Source: Diphasiastrum complanatum (lineage: Eukaryota > Streptophyta > Lycopodiopsida > Lycopodiales > Lycopodiaceae). From it: a stretch of DNA of 64,000 nt. Below are positions 9,766-20,230 of this stretch, piece by piece. The stretch lies in the NCBI GenBank assembly GCA_029204225.1, contig CM055096.1, positions 31,503,767-31,567,766 on the forward strand, in the 5' to 3' direction. A program made the position numbers and the translations under genes. Under the pieces are notes generated by a model. It was not told where the DNA came from. It ran no database searches and was given only the letters and a program-made list of their open reading frames with translations. Within the stretch, counting starts at the first letter, position 1. Every line of letters starts with the position of its first letter.

Positions 9766-10343
9766 TTCAAGCTAAGGTATCGCTATGACGCGCCAAACAG
9801 AAAGTACAATGGATACGGAGGGGAGGCGCATGATGGCGATATGGGAGATGGCATATCACTACGACGTGCGGAGGGAAAAAATGTATGGGTATCTGACTGA
9901 CTGGGTGCGTGGTAGTGATATGTGGATCGCGAGGAGCGCTAGTGAACCAAGAACTCCGAAACCAAAAAATGAGTCAAAAACCTTCTTTTATACCTGTTGA
10001 ACGTCAAATCATTGTCACGCGTGTGATGTGACACTTCCATTCCCTGCACGTGTGTTGACACGTGCCATCATATGGACCACTAACATGTCAGGACATCACT
10101 GGTCCGTACAATCCTACTATTGGCATGCACGTGTGAGGACACATGTCATTATCTGACCACACATGCATCACGGGATGACCGGTCCGTACAATCGTATAGT
10201 TGGTATGCACGTGCGAGGACACGTGTCAAGATCTGAAATATACACGTGTCATGCAATGATTTGGCCGTCGTTTACCACACGTGTGACAATTTTGACCGCA
10301 CGTTTTCAAAACACGTGTACGGTTCAGATCCTTTGAATTAGAG
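9766..10343 (-). promoter_or_regulatory. Upstream region of the decayed copy, with 80-bp tandem CACGTG-rich repeats
   Basis: The segment mirrors 5432-5825: TATCGCTATGACGCGCC, GGCGCATGATGGCGATAT and ATCACTACGACGTGCGG at about 9779-9870 correspond to the hairpin motifs before the + gene. From about 10010 to 10320 there are diverged tandem repeats with an 80-bp period (GGTCCGTACAATC at 10101 and 10181), full of CACGTG and ACACGTGTC cores, the binding core of plant bHLH and bZIP factors. The gypsy LTR begins at 10346 and cuts off anything beyond. Confidence 0.5.
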
Positions 10344-10345
10344 TA

Positions 10346-11357
10346 TGTGGTGGCCTAGTCGTTATAGATTTCCACAAAAATGATGAATTATGTAGTATAA
10401 AAGGTTTGATCGTTCCCCAAGAAAGAGAATAATCTCATCTTTTGCATGGTAAATGTATATATGATGGTAAACGGACTGGTATGTATAAAATTCACAACGA
10501 ATACTACAGCGACATAACTGGTTATCCAAAGATATTTGGGTAAATTGGCATCCAAGAACACCAATGACGAAATGTTTTGCTCAAGGTCTGTAAATGTAAG
10601 GATTACTTTATCTTTCAGGCATCAAGGAAACAGTCAGAACTGACAGCAACTAGCAATTAGATTCAGTAAGCATAATCACATTAGCTAAAGATTCTTCTTA
10701 ATCAAACACAGAGAATTAGTCTTTATCGCAGAAAGCAAGCAAAACAGAGCCTCAAACAATCTCGTTATTTGAACACATAGCTCATTCAGAAATGAAAGAA
10801 GGTTTGCTACGAAATGATGCTTAACAGCTTCGGCTAATACACTACACACATTAATCAGAATTGTTACTTGCTGGTGTCGCCTGAAAATCCATGTTAGAGT
10901 AACTGAAATTCAGTATAATATAAGAAATGTTTGTGATGCAAAAAGAACAGTATCACAATCATCCACAGATCATACAGAGTGTGTTCGCACATATGATAAG
11001 AAGTAATTTTGTGAAAGATAGCAGAAAGAAAAGAATGCTCAAGCTATAGGAACTCACTCTTCTCTTTATTAATACTCAGCTCTGCGTAGAAATGCGTCTG
11101 TACAATGGCACGAAGTGTCGACCTTATAGGAACGATCACCGGCCTCAATGTCGTTTACGAACCGTTAAATGTCGGCTCTGGACTTCTATTGCGTCTCTTT
11201 AGAATGTCATAGCTTCTACTTAAAATATGAATTTACAAAGTGCGAAATAGGCCTTTATATGTATTTAGGCACTATAGCACATTTTACATATATGGAAATT
11301 GAAAATGTTTACAATATATGACATAATTTGGATAATGTGAAATCATAAGTCTCCACA
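10346..11357 (-). repeat. 3' LTR of the gypsy element
   Basis: On the plus strand it starts TGTGGTGGCC and ends GTCTCCACA, giving TG...CA ends with short inverted TGTGG/CCACA termini. The first 300 bp match 15832-16126, and the first 362 bp match 52896-53257. Immediately outside, 11358-11370 is a polypurine tract on the minus strand (GAAGAAGGGGATA), as expected at the 5' border of a 3' LTR. Confidence 0.8.
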
Positions 11358-11492
11358 TATCCCCTTCTTCAACTGTGCAGTGGCTCGCCAACAATCTGAT
11401 TTACATCCTTCTTTGTCGCTTTTGGCTAGCTGGCTTGCTGTGGAAAATTGCCTTGGCTCGGGCTTCATTCTCTTCGTTTTCCTGCTCCAATG

Positions 11493-12250
11493 TCAGCCCT
11501 TTTGTTGCCAGGAAATAGTTATTCTTCTGGTTATAGTCTTCTTGAAATGATAAATTTGGATAGCCACCCATTCCTTGATTGCCGATGGTGCAAGGGGGTT
11601 ATCAATTAATGTATTATTTACAAGTTGTGTATACCAACTATCCTCGGTCAGGATTTCAGACATCTCGACAGAAGGGACAATTAGTGAAAGTGCAACATAT
11701 GTATATTCGGGAAATTTCGCTTTAATATGCAGTTGTTGAACAAATAGGAGGGCATAAGAAATGAGCAAAGCAATATTTACATGGCTGTAAGTGTAGTATG
11801 GTCTAGTTATTGGGTTAGTGGAGCGAAGTATATTATTTGTAACGGCAACGGCGCCAAACTATGTGGTGGCCTTTTCTGACATTACTGATGCTGGCTCATC
11901 TGTTTGCATCTCATGATCTTGTCCTTGTCCAGGTTCTTCCGCATCAGAGATCTGCATTTGGCCTGATTGGAATCTGGCCTCTGCTAGTTCTTCCTTCAGC
12001 TTCTCATAGGCAATCATCAACGGCTGCAGATATTGCATCTGGAAGGTCTGGATCATCCGCTCTTGGATTCCCTTCCACGCTACTGGATCAATTCGGTACC
12101 TGCCATGAGATACGCATGCATTGAGTGTGACTTTGGCGCTAATTTGCCAAAGTATTGCCTCTTCGGCCTATTTTTTGTATATCTGATTGCCTTTCTTTAG
12201 CATCTCTGCAGAATTTTGCAGTTGGGCGATTGACTCCTGAGCACTACTGA
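11493..12250 (-). pseudogene. Degenerate extra ORF region downstream of integrase
   Basis: On the minus strand a coiled-coil-like stretch (AELSNELSSAQESIAQLQNS; YEKLKEELAEARFQSGQMQ) is followed, after a stop and the PBS-like relic at 11843-11870, by a second stretch with EMSEILTEDSWYTQLVNNTL and KEWVAIQIYHFKK. I do not recognise a family. Some plant Tat-type elements carry an additional ORF near this position. Several stops are present. Confidence 0.4.
11843..11870 (-). repeat. Second PBS/LTR-junction-like relic inside the gypsy element
   Basis: CGGCAACGGCGCCAAACTA followed by TGTGGTGGCC matches the real junction at 15810-15842 at nearly every position, but the LTR similarity stops after GGCC. 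It looks like a leftover 5' LTR border of a related element within the 3' part of this one. Confidence 0.55.
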
Positions 12251-12259
12251 GTTCATTGC

Positions 12260-13813
12260 TCAGTTCCGCATTGGTACTTTGAAGAGTGGCTCATGCTCAT
12301 CTTTCTTCCTGCAAGGAAGCCTGCAGGGTCTAAAGTTGTTGTTTGAGAAGGATGTTCTCATTTTCAAAAGCGTTGGACGTAAATTTTCTTTTCTTTTACT
12401 CTGAACTCGTTCAGTCTCGATTAATGAAAGACAATGATCTTCTTCTAGTTGCGTCAAAGAAATCATTCGCTCCCAGAGACTATCGTGTTCAGCCATTCGC
12501 TCTTCATTACTAATGCGAAACGTCAGAACTTCAAATTCTATCGGTAGTATGGGATGCATTCCATACACAAGATAGTATGGAGTCTGCCTAGTTGTAATCT
12601 TTTCAACAGTTCTATATGCCCATAAGACAGATGGTAACTTATGTTCCCAATCAGAAGAATGTGTTTCCGTTACTTTATTCAAAATTTTACATAGAATTTC
12701 ATTTGCCCGTTCCGTAAGCCCATTTGCTTTTGGATTATATGGAGTGGTTTGGCGATGTGTAATAGAAAAATATGACAACATGGCTTCAATGGTCTGATTA
12801 AGGAAACGGGTTCTCCTATCACTAACGAGTTCTAAGGGACAACCATATTGCGTGATAATGTTTTGGAATAAAAACTTTGCTATAGTCTTAGCATCGTTCT
12901 TAATTGTGGCTTCGGCCTCTACCATCTTGGTAGCATAGTCCATGGCAACGAGTATATAACGACGACGAGTTTTACGCGTGGTCGGTTTGATAGGTCCTAC
13001 AAAATCTATCCCCCACTTCTCAAAAGGTGCTAAGGGGATAATTGGAGTAAGTGGCCAATGTGTTGCAAAGCTGGGTTTCCCCATCCTCTGGCATGCATCA
13101 CATTTTTTGATGAAAATATCAACATCTCTATAGACGGTAGGCCACCAATATTTAGCATTAAAAATCTTTTTTGCAGTGTTTTTAAGAGCATAATGACCCC
13201 CCGAATCTTCCTCATGTAATGCACTTATTACAACGGTCGTCTTGGTTGGTTCTAAACATCGGCATAGACTATCGTCAACTCCTAATTTATACAATATACT
13301 ATTTACAATCGTGTAAGGTCCTACCTTAGAAAGAAAAACAGTTTTTTGTTGTTTATTAAAATGTTCAGGATATATCTGGTCCTGTAAAAAATTGATAACG
13401 TCCCTATAAATTGATGTTTCTGATTGAATTCTCATTATATGTTCATCTGGAAATTCATCAGAAATAGGTTCTAATTGGTTTTTTGTTTGGAGGCGGGATA
13501 TGTAATCAACATTTTGATGATCCTTGCCTCTTCTTAATTCTACTTCATAATTAAACTCATCTAATAATAATACCCATCTAGCTATTCTACCCGAAAGATC
13601 AGGTTTATTCACTAAATGTTTTAATGCGTAGTGATCTACATGAAAAACAAAAGGGTATCTTAAAATGTAATGTCTAAAGTTCTTTACTGAATAAATCATC
13701 CCTAATGCTTCTCGCTCTGTAGCGGAATAATTCTTTTCTAATGCAGCAAGTTGCCTTCCCACATAGTAAATTGGATAGTCTATATTTTGGTCATCTTTCT
13801 GACTAAGAACCAC
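12260..13813 (-). CDS. Gypsy polyprotein part: RNase H and integrase
   Basis: An open frame of 517 codons. The N-terminus is the reverse transcriptase-linked RNase H (YYVGRQLAALEKNYSATERE, then FHVDHYALKHL and GKDHQNVDYISRL). Next is the integrase zinc-binding region (ALHEEDSGGHYALKNT ... CDACQRMGKPS). The catalytic core follows with all three acidic residues in place: WGIDFVGPI, LVSDRRTRF and GLTERANE. The C-terminus keeps a region with YRTVEKITTRQTPYYLVYG. This is the best-preserved retroelement ORF in the window. It lacks an independent promoter and belongs to the broken polyprotein. Confidence 0.88.
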   Translation of the reverse strand: MVLSQKDDQNIDYPIYYVGRQLAALEKNYSATEREALGMIYSVKNFRHYILRYPFVFHVDHYALKHLVNKPDLSGRIARWVLLLDEFNYEVELRRGKDHQNVDYISRLQTKNQLEPISDEFPDEHIMRIQSETSIYRDVINFLQDQIYPEHFNKQQKTVFLSKVGPYTIVNSILYKLGVDDSLCRCLEPTKTTVVISALHEEDSGGHYALKNTAKKIFNAKYWWPTVYRDVDIFIKKCDACQRMGKPSFATHWPLTPIIPLAPFEKWGIDFVGPIKPTTRKTRRRYILVAMDYATKMVEAEATIKNDAKTIAKFLFQNIITQYGCPLELVSDRRTRFLNQTIEAMLSYFSITHRQTTPYNPKANGLTERANEILCKILNKVTETHSSDWEHKLPSVLWAYRTVEKITTRQTPYYLVYGMHPILPIEFEVLTFRISNEERMAEHDSLWERMISLTQLEEDHCLSLIETERVQSKRKENLRPTLLKMRTSFSNNNFRPCRLPCRKKDEHEPLFKVPMRN

Positions 13814-14930
13814 CTATTGCAAACGATGATGTGTCTGCATATACATGGAACTTTTTAGCCCAATTTGGAGGTCTAACCCCAGTGGCTTCTGCTAATGATT
13901 GTTTCAATTGATCAAAAGCTTTCTGATGGTCTTGTGTCCAATGGTACTCAACAGATTTTTTTAATAAACTTGTTAAAGGAGTTACTATTATAGCATAATC
14001 TTTAATTATCCTCCGATAGTAATCTACATGACCTAAAAAACCTCTAAGTTCTCTTAAATTGGTTGGTCTAATAATTCTAAAATCATTTTTATTTTTTCGA
14101 TGTCGACTTGTATACCATCCTTCGAAATTTTATGTCCTAAAAGGATTCCTTCCCTCATCCCAAAGTAACACTTAGCTGGATACAGTTTAAGAGATGCCTC
14201 TTGACATCTTCTCAATGTTTTCTCTAATGCATCTAAATGGTTTAGTTGATGAATAGACACAAAAGTCATCCATAAAAATTTCTAAAAACTTTCTTAAATT
14301 TTTTTGAAAAATATTCGTCATTATACGTTGGAATGTGGCAGGTGCATTACAAAGACCAAAGGGCTTTCGCGTATATGCGTACGTCCCCCAATCAGTGGTG
14401 AAACTTGTTTTGGATCTATCTTCCTCTTTATAAAAACTTGGTTATAACCTGAGAATCCATCTAAAAACCTACAACGTTCATGACCAGCTACTTGGTCAAG
14501 AGTGGTATCTGTATACAGCAGAGGATGATAATCCTTTGGTGTAGCAGCATTTAGTTTCCTAAAATCCTGACAATTTCTAACCTTGCCCGTTTTCTTCTTA
14601 GGTACTATAACTATTGGTGATACCCACATTGCATAGAACAAGATATATAATACTCGCTCTAAGACATCTATCTAATTCATCTTTTACTTTGGATTCAATC
14701 TCTATTGACGCTGTCTAACATATATTGTTCCCTGAATGAGATCTATTCTATATTCGTCCCATTTAACTAGTATTCCTATTAAATCATTCATCGACCAAGC
14801 AAACACATTTTGGTATTTTTGAAGAAGCAATATATACTCTTCACATTCTTGGTCCGATTGGTGTTTATATAGAATCAAAGTCTTACCTTTATTAATTTCT
14901 ATTTCTACATAATCTATTTTATCTACCATC
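13814..14930 (-). pseudogene. Gypsy reverse transcriptase, frameshifted
   Basis: Pieces in different frames give SPIVIVPKKKTGKVRNCQDF (finger), FLDGFSGYNQVF (first catalytic Asp motif), FMDDFCVYSST (14276 downward; catalytic DD present) and YFGMREGILLGHKISKDGIQ (thumb side). An upstream piece, NVFAWSMNDLIGI, is the usual segment before gypsy RT. At least two frameshifts separate these pieces, so no functional RT is encoded. Confidence 0.8.
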
Positions 14931-15456
14931 CCCTCGGTCAGACTTGCTCTGGTTCCACCCAGAACTTCTCTTGACCCGGATGTTATCAGTATTTCTTCTT
15001 CCTCATCAATCTCATAGCATTCTATGAAATTGATCCATGATAATGCTTGAAAAAAATATCTGTTTGGTAGACCAATTTATAATAGCATCTGCTTGATATA
15101 ACCATGGTCTTCCAAATAATATCGAATAAGGTGGTGTATCTATTGGATCTATGACAAGGAAATTCATAACAAACGTCTCTGTCTCTATAATTACGTTAAT
15201 ACCTCTTAGCTCACCTACTGGTATACATTTAGTCGAGTCCGCTAAATGGCTGGCAAAATTCTAACTTTATCCTCATCCGCATGCTTTTTATTTGCTATGG
15301 TAATGGATTCAAATTTCGACAAATAACTATCCGCATCTTCAGAAGATGATCCCTTAAAAAATCGTATTTGATTTTTTTAGATGTGGGTGGCGCTGGATTA
15401 GCCATATTAATAGATGGTGGTAAACTAGATGAACTTGGGAGATCTGAATCTAAACT
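14931..15456 (-). pseudogene. Gypsy gag-protease linker region, degenerate
   Basis: This lies between the gag-like ORF and RT, where the protease belongs. Only short open pieces are seen and I could not confirm an active-site DSG/DTG motif, so the protease is either too diverged to read or deleted. Confidence 0.35.
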
Positions 15457-15744
15457 TCACTCAGACAAAGATTCTAAACTTGGTTCGGAAGTAGAATCAG
15501 ACAAATCTGATTTAGGTGAATTTGTAGAACTTGGTGTTTCAACGGATCTTTCCTCAAATGAATCTACAAATGCTGTAGTAGCGTGTAGAAGATCATTAAA
15601 CGCTTCAGGTGTTAATCTTGCTCTAACTGATGAATTTTGCAAATTCTGCAAATACAAATCTCTAGACTTTCTATATGCTTCTAAACGTTGTGCACGCTCT
15701 AAACGCTTCTGTTCAATAGTTTCTTGAGAATACGTTCTTGGCAT
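15457..15744 (-). CDS. Gag-like ORF of the gypsy element, short
   Basis: A 95-codon ORF starting MPRTYSQETIEQKRLERAQR lies about 70 bp downstream of the primer-binding site, the position of a gag start. It is rich in Arg and Glu at the N-terminus and in Ser, Thr and Glu at the C-terminus. A normal gag is several hundred residues, so this is a truncated or frameshifted start. I see no zinc knuckle. Confidence 0.45.
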   Translation of the reverse strand: MPRTYSQETIEQKRLERAQRLEAYRKSRDLYLQNLQNSSVRARLTPEAFNDLLHATTAFVDSFEERSVETPSSTNSPKSDLSDSTSEPSLESLSE

Positions 15745-15810
15745 GCATTACATGAGAAAGATTCGTAGATGTATACACTCCAAAATATTGCAAAAGGTGA
15801 AATTCATCTC

Positions 15811-15829
15811 TCCGGCAATGGCGCCAAAT
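15811..15829 (-). other. Primer-binding site of the gypsy element
   Basis: On the minus strand TTGGCGCCATTGCCGG lies directly inside the 5' LTR border at 15832. It starts TGGCGCC, a common plant gypsy primer site. I do not assign the tRNA. Confidence 0.65.
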
Positions 15830-15831
15830 TA

Positions 15832-16126
15832 TGTGGTGGCCTAGTCGTTATAGATTTCCACAAAAATGATGAACTATGTAGTATAAAATGTTTGATTGTT
15901 CCCCAAGAGAGAGAATAATCTCATCTTTTGCATGGTAAATGTATATATGATGGTAAACGGACTGGTATGTATAAAATTCACAACGAATACTACAGCGACA
16001 TAACTGGTTATCCAAAGAGATTCGGGTAAATTGGCATTCAGAAACACCAATGATGAAATGTTTTGGTCAAGGTCTGTAAATGTAAGAATTACTTTATCTT
16101 TCAGGCTCTTCAAGCATCAAGGAAAC
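15832..16126 (-). repeat. 5' LTR remnant of the gypsy element
   Basis: About 295 bp match the left end of the LTR at 10346 with a small insertion (CTCTTCAAG-type) near 16104. Similarity stops after GGAAACA, so the outer two thirds of the LTR are missing and unrelated sequence follows. Confidence 0.75.
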
Positions 16127-17020
16127 AATTCCATAAATCATAGGTAATTAAAGACAGAGAGCATACCACAATGATAATGACAATCATCTTCAATTACAAA
16201 CAACTTTAGATTACTATCTAGGAATCTAGATACCCAAAGTCCTGATGAATATCGATTCGGTTATTATTCTCGGATTCATTGTTATCCAATTGAGCACTCT
16301 GGGATACAACCACTAATGACCCCAGTCTATTCATTAACTAAGGAATACTCTATTCCAAGAATATTGTATATCCAATGCACATAATTTTAACTGATGAACC
16401 CAAATGATTCACTAATCATGCGTCTTACAAGAAATATAAATAAAAACCATCAGTTTTTGGTGAATCCACATCACACTGATCGTTTTACCAATTAACTTCA
16501 TCCAAGAGTAATCATTGATGATTGATAACACGCAAGACAAGTTTATGTTTGTTGATGAATTGAATATGTTCAGTTTATCCTGGAGAACAAATTATGAGAA
16601 CCAGGTTTATGGATTCTACTGTTTGCATGTGAGGATTCAGATTTGAAGACATAATCCTCCAGTATTATATGCTGAATCGTAGACCTTGGGTGAACTGCTG
16701 TTGTATCTATTCTTCAATGATATGAGAAACAAGCTACCGGATTTGTATACACAAATCATACAACCTCAAAAAGGGTTCCCTCAAAGTTTCCAAAAAAATC
16801 AAACATGAATCCATGCTAATTAGAAGCAATATTAACAAAAAGATAATCCGGTGAAAGTGCACTCTACCACTCTTCTTGCCAACATGCTTCAAACAAGAAT
16901 TAGAGGATCCAAAACTCGATTCTTCCCTTGAGAATTCCGCACACCTATCCGAAACATAAATCCATGTGCTTTCGATTTGATGTAGAGCTTGTCTCCATCC
17001 TATCCAAGACCGCATCTTAG
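16127..17020. other. Stretch without a recognised gene, probably interior of a copia fragment
   Basis: It lies just inside a copia primer-binding site on the minus strand, where gag would be expected, but I find no gag, pol or host gene domain. The longest open piece (16734-17150, minus) has no recognisable motif. Confidence 0.4.
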
Positions 17021-17416
17021 CCAAGCTCTGATACCAATGTAATGACCCTAAGGGATAACCCCTAAGATGAGGATAGAAGAACACAATAAGAGAGAAAATG
17101 GAGCCAAACCGCCCAATCAATCCTAGATCAAACCTAGGTCTACCCCCCAAGCCATGCCATGTGAAGCAAGAGGAGAAGAGAGAAACTGGTAATTTAAATC
17201 CAATCTGTCGACGGGAGAATCCCTACCTCATTATATAGAGAGTAGAGTCCTATGCATGAAACCATGCAACCCCCATGCAGGTCAACTATAAATAGATCGC
17301 ATCTCTTCATGCAGTCCTCCTGCCTATATCTGTCACATGCACATGCAATACTCCATATGTCTCAATTAGAGTGTCTGGGTCCTCTCAAGGTAATTAGTCA
17401 CAAACTGGCCTTGACA
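17021..17416 (-). repeat. Copia LTR (17038-17416) with adjacent tRNA-Met primer site
   Basis: On the minus strand the sequence TGGTATCAGAGCTTGG (17036-17021) is the initiator tRNA-Met primer site. It directly follows ...GGTCATTACA, so an LTR ends at 17038. A plausible LTR start is TGTCAAGGCC at 17416, giving 379 bp with TG...CA ends. I find no partner LTR, so the element is truncated. Confidence 0.55.
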
Positions 17417-17422
17417 TAGAAT

Positions 17423-17809
17423 TTAATCATGGCATGACCAATAATCTCGAATACTGGAGGGCCGGTCTACCATATTATAACTATTCCAGGTCCTTAACCA
17501 AATATGGCCATGACACCAAGCCTCTTTGGATGAGGCACAAGAAGCTACCTCCTTCAAGAGATCATTGCTTACATTCATTTTTAAGCAATGTAGAGCTAAT
17601 CTAGCCCTCTTCTTGTATTTTAATTGTTCTTGGCCAGCTTGAGGCTCTTCCTCAACTCCAAGCACAATGTCATAGAGGTCATGGATCACAAATAGTGATT
17701 CCATCCTCACTTTCCAAATAGAATAGTTTGATGAAATTAGCCTCTCACTAGATTCTAACAAAAAACCTCCCATGGATGACATATTGAATGGTTTTCCTAT
17801 GAGATGCAC
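17423..17809 (-). pseudogene. Copia gag (UBN2/DUF4219-type) fragment
   Basis: The start reads FLLESSERLISSNYSIWKVR, the N-terminal gag motif of plant copia elements (SNYxxWKxRM), then DIVLGVEEEPQ and YKKRARLALHCLKMNVSNDL. It closely resembles the gag at 47830-48057. After KEAWCHG the frame drifts and ends. It lies upstream of, not inside, the LTR/PBS at 17021-17416, so it belongs to another element of the same family. Confidence 0.65.
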
Positions 17810-18424
17810 AAAGCTCTCTTGAATAAGGATGATCTAAGATAGATTTTCAGCCTCCAATAAAGCTTCTAATCTCGGTCCCCTTTATAGATCAAGTACATCC
17901 ACGAGTTCAGTGTTGTCTAGCAAGCCTTCACACGTGTCAAGAGTGCCTAGTCATCCAGTTCCACCAATGGGAGCCATATATGCTCATTTTCCAAAGTTGA
18001 CTATTCACATTAGCTAGACTCCAAAAAAGCTAGTCTTCCACAATTATGGGAATATTTTCTATAAAATAGAATCTGATGGAATCTTTCTATCTATTTACAT
18101 AAAGTTTGACCAAAATGACTTTTTCCTAGATTTTACTCAAAGGTCAATTTCACACTTGTGTAGATCCAACTAAAATCAATCTAACTTTATAAAAGTGAGT
18201 TATGTACATTTCACACATGGGAACAGACTCCACACGTGTGAGATCCTATCAAGATCAAATATCTCAAGATAAACCAAGTACATCAAGTTGGAAGTGACAT
18301 TTTTAACATTGAGCACATGGGCTAATTACATGTAGGATATGACAAATTGAACATCTATGCCAACACACCTCTACCTCATTGAAATACAGATTTGTGACAA
18401 AAAAATTATATGTGCACACCTTTT
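17810..18424. other. AT-rich stretch, probable copia leftovers
   Basis: No gene is supported. CACATGGGAACA..CTCCACACGTGTGAGAT at about 18215-18245 resembles the stretch next to the copia LTR at 45350-45375, so this is likely a diverged relic of that family. Confidence 0.4.
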
Positions 18425-20230
18425 CAAGAGTGATTGGGTACTTGGTTAATCAATCTATTGCAAAACTAGCACTCTATTCTTGATCTAGATTGGCAATTTT
18501 GATCTAAACAAGCAAAAACAATCAATTATTGATCAAAACACTTAATAAACTGGTCACATGTGTGAAAATCAGTGTGAAGTATAGACTAATATAAGAGAAA
18601 CAACTTTACTAAGTTTAGATTGCATTCACATCAAAAAAATTCCAACACAAATGGTGTAAAAGCTCCAGATTGTCAATTGCTCCAAAATCACGATCTCTCT
18701 CACATTGAATGAATAGTTTGCAACTACAAAGAGGATCCTATCCTTGGTCCTCTGCAACTCCTATGATTTGGATCTAACACTATAACATTTTCGAAGATTT
18801 TCAACCCTATTACCGAGGCTTTTTTGAAGCAAAAAAAGAAAAAAGAAGCCAACATACGTTGGTATATCCAACGATGTATGCCTTGATTACAGAACCTTGA
18901 TAATTGCATCGGGCCCCGAGGCATCTCCAAAACATATTCGTATTGTTTGAAGAGAGCGTTTTTCGAGGGATATATCGAGAGACCTTGGAATATCCCTTGG
19001 GGTGTGGACTGATAAGAAAAGAATATTTTCTGAGGGATATATCGAGGGACTTTGAAATATCCCTCGACATGTGGATTGACCACAAGAGAGTGCTTTTCAA
19101 GGGTTATTCCGAGGTTCATATAGAAAACTTCCTCGAGGATTATTTTGAAAGAACAAAAATCAAATTTTTTTTTGGGCAAAATGGAATCAGTATACTAGCT
19201 CCATTCTACCTTGAAAATGAACTCTATCCAACCCCAGAGTCTTTTGCACCACTTTTTATGAAGTTGGTAAGCAAAATCATTTGCTTATTATTGTTAATAA
19301 ATTTTTTTGTAAATATTTAAGTTACATTTCATGCACTTAAACACTAATGAAAGACAATTATGATTAACAAAATATATATTCATACATGAATGGTCCAAGT
19401 ACAAAAAAAATATACAAACTAAATCAGGACTCTCACATACGTGTGTTCTAGAATGAAACATCTTATTAGATCCAGGTGAGTCGCATAGCCATAAACATCG
19501 GACTCATGTGACTACAATGCATGGGATTGGAACTACGATACCTGTGTGCAATGAAGATGAATAAGTTCTCTAAGAAATGTGGTGAGAGTGAGAGTTAGAT
19601 CATATGAATGTAATGAAGTTAAAATATATTTTGAAGCCATACATGGGATTGGAACTACGATACCTGTTATAATTACTGTTAATGGGCAATGCCACTTTGT
19701 TGGTTATCTATAGACATACTTGAAATGTATTAATAAATGTGGTAAAGGCCCAATGTGCCTTAAGTCAAGTTTAATATAGTTTGGGCCCCATCTCCATGTG
19801 AAATGGGCTGAGGTCTTTTATGAAGAGGTGTAACCTCTACCTCTCTCTCACGTACTCATTCTCATTGTAGTGTGCAAGTTTAAGGAAATAGCAATGGTGT
19901 TCTCTCTCTCTTCTTGTGCTATGTGAATGCTTATGTGTATGCTCTGATTTCACACACAATACAATGAAGATGAATAAGCTCTCTAAGAAATGTGGTGAGA
20001 GTGAGAGTTAGACCATATGAATGTAGTGAAGTTAAAATATATTTTGAAGCCATGCCTTAGAAGCAGCATCCCAATCGATTCTCACTCCTTGTCTCTCCAA
20101 TAATTTGAGTAATGATTGCATATTGTTGGCATACACATACTTGTATTCCTCCTTGGTGGGAGATCACTTTACGACGAATTTCTGCATAAATCGACAAAAT
20201 TGTGATTGCAATTTAAACAAATAAACAAAT
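18425..20230. repeat. Dispersed repeat, copy 1 (partner 31735-33265)
   Basis: From GATTGGGTACTTGGTTAATC the sequence matches 31735 onward through the CACTA end and its coding exon to about AATTTAA near 20216. Copy 2 has an extra block of about 130 bp (32118-32250) before the CACTA terminus. Similarity includes sequence outside the CACTA terminus, so the pair may reflect a segment duplication and not two insertions. Confidence 0.65.

Larger units (their letters stand above)
10346..16126 (-). mobile_element. Ty3/gypsy LTR retrotransposon, Tat/Athila-like, 5' LTR truncated
   Basis: On the minus strand the order is a partial 5' LTR (16126-15832), primer-binding site, gag-like ORF, protease/RT region, RNase H, integrase, an extra ORF region, polypurine tract and full 3' LTR (11357-10346). 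The order RT-RNaseH-integrase defines Ty3/gypsy. The FMDDF catalytic motif and TTGGCGCCATTGCCGG primer site are of the kind found in plant Tat/Athila-related lineages. Frameshifts break the RT region. No target duplication can be tested because the 5' LTR is cut. Confidence 0.82.
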
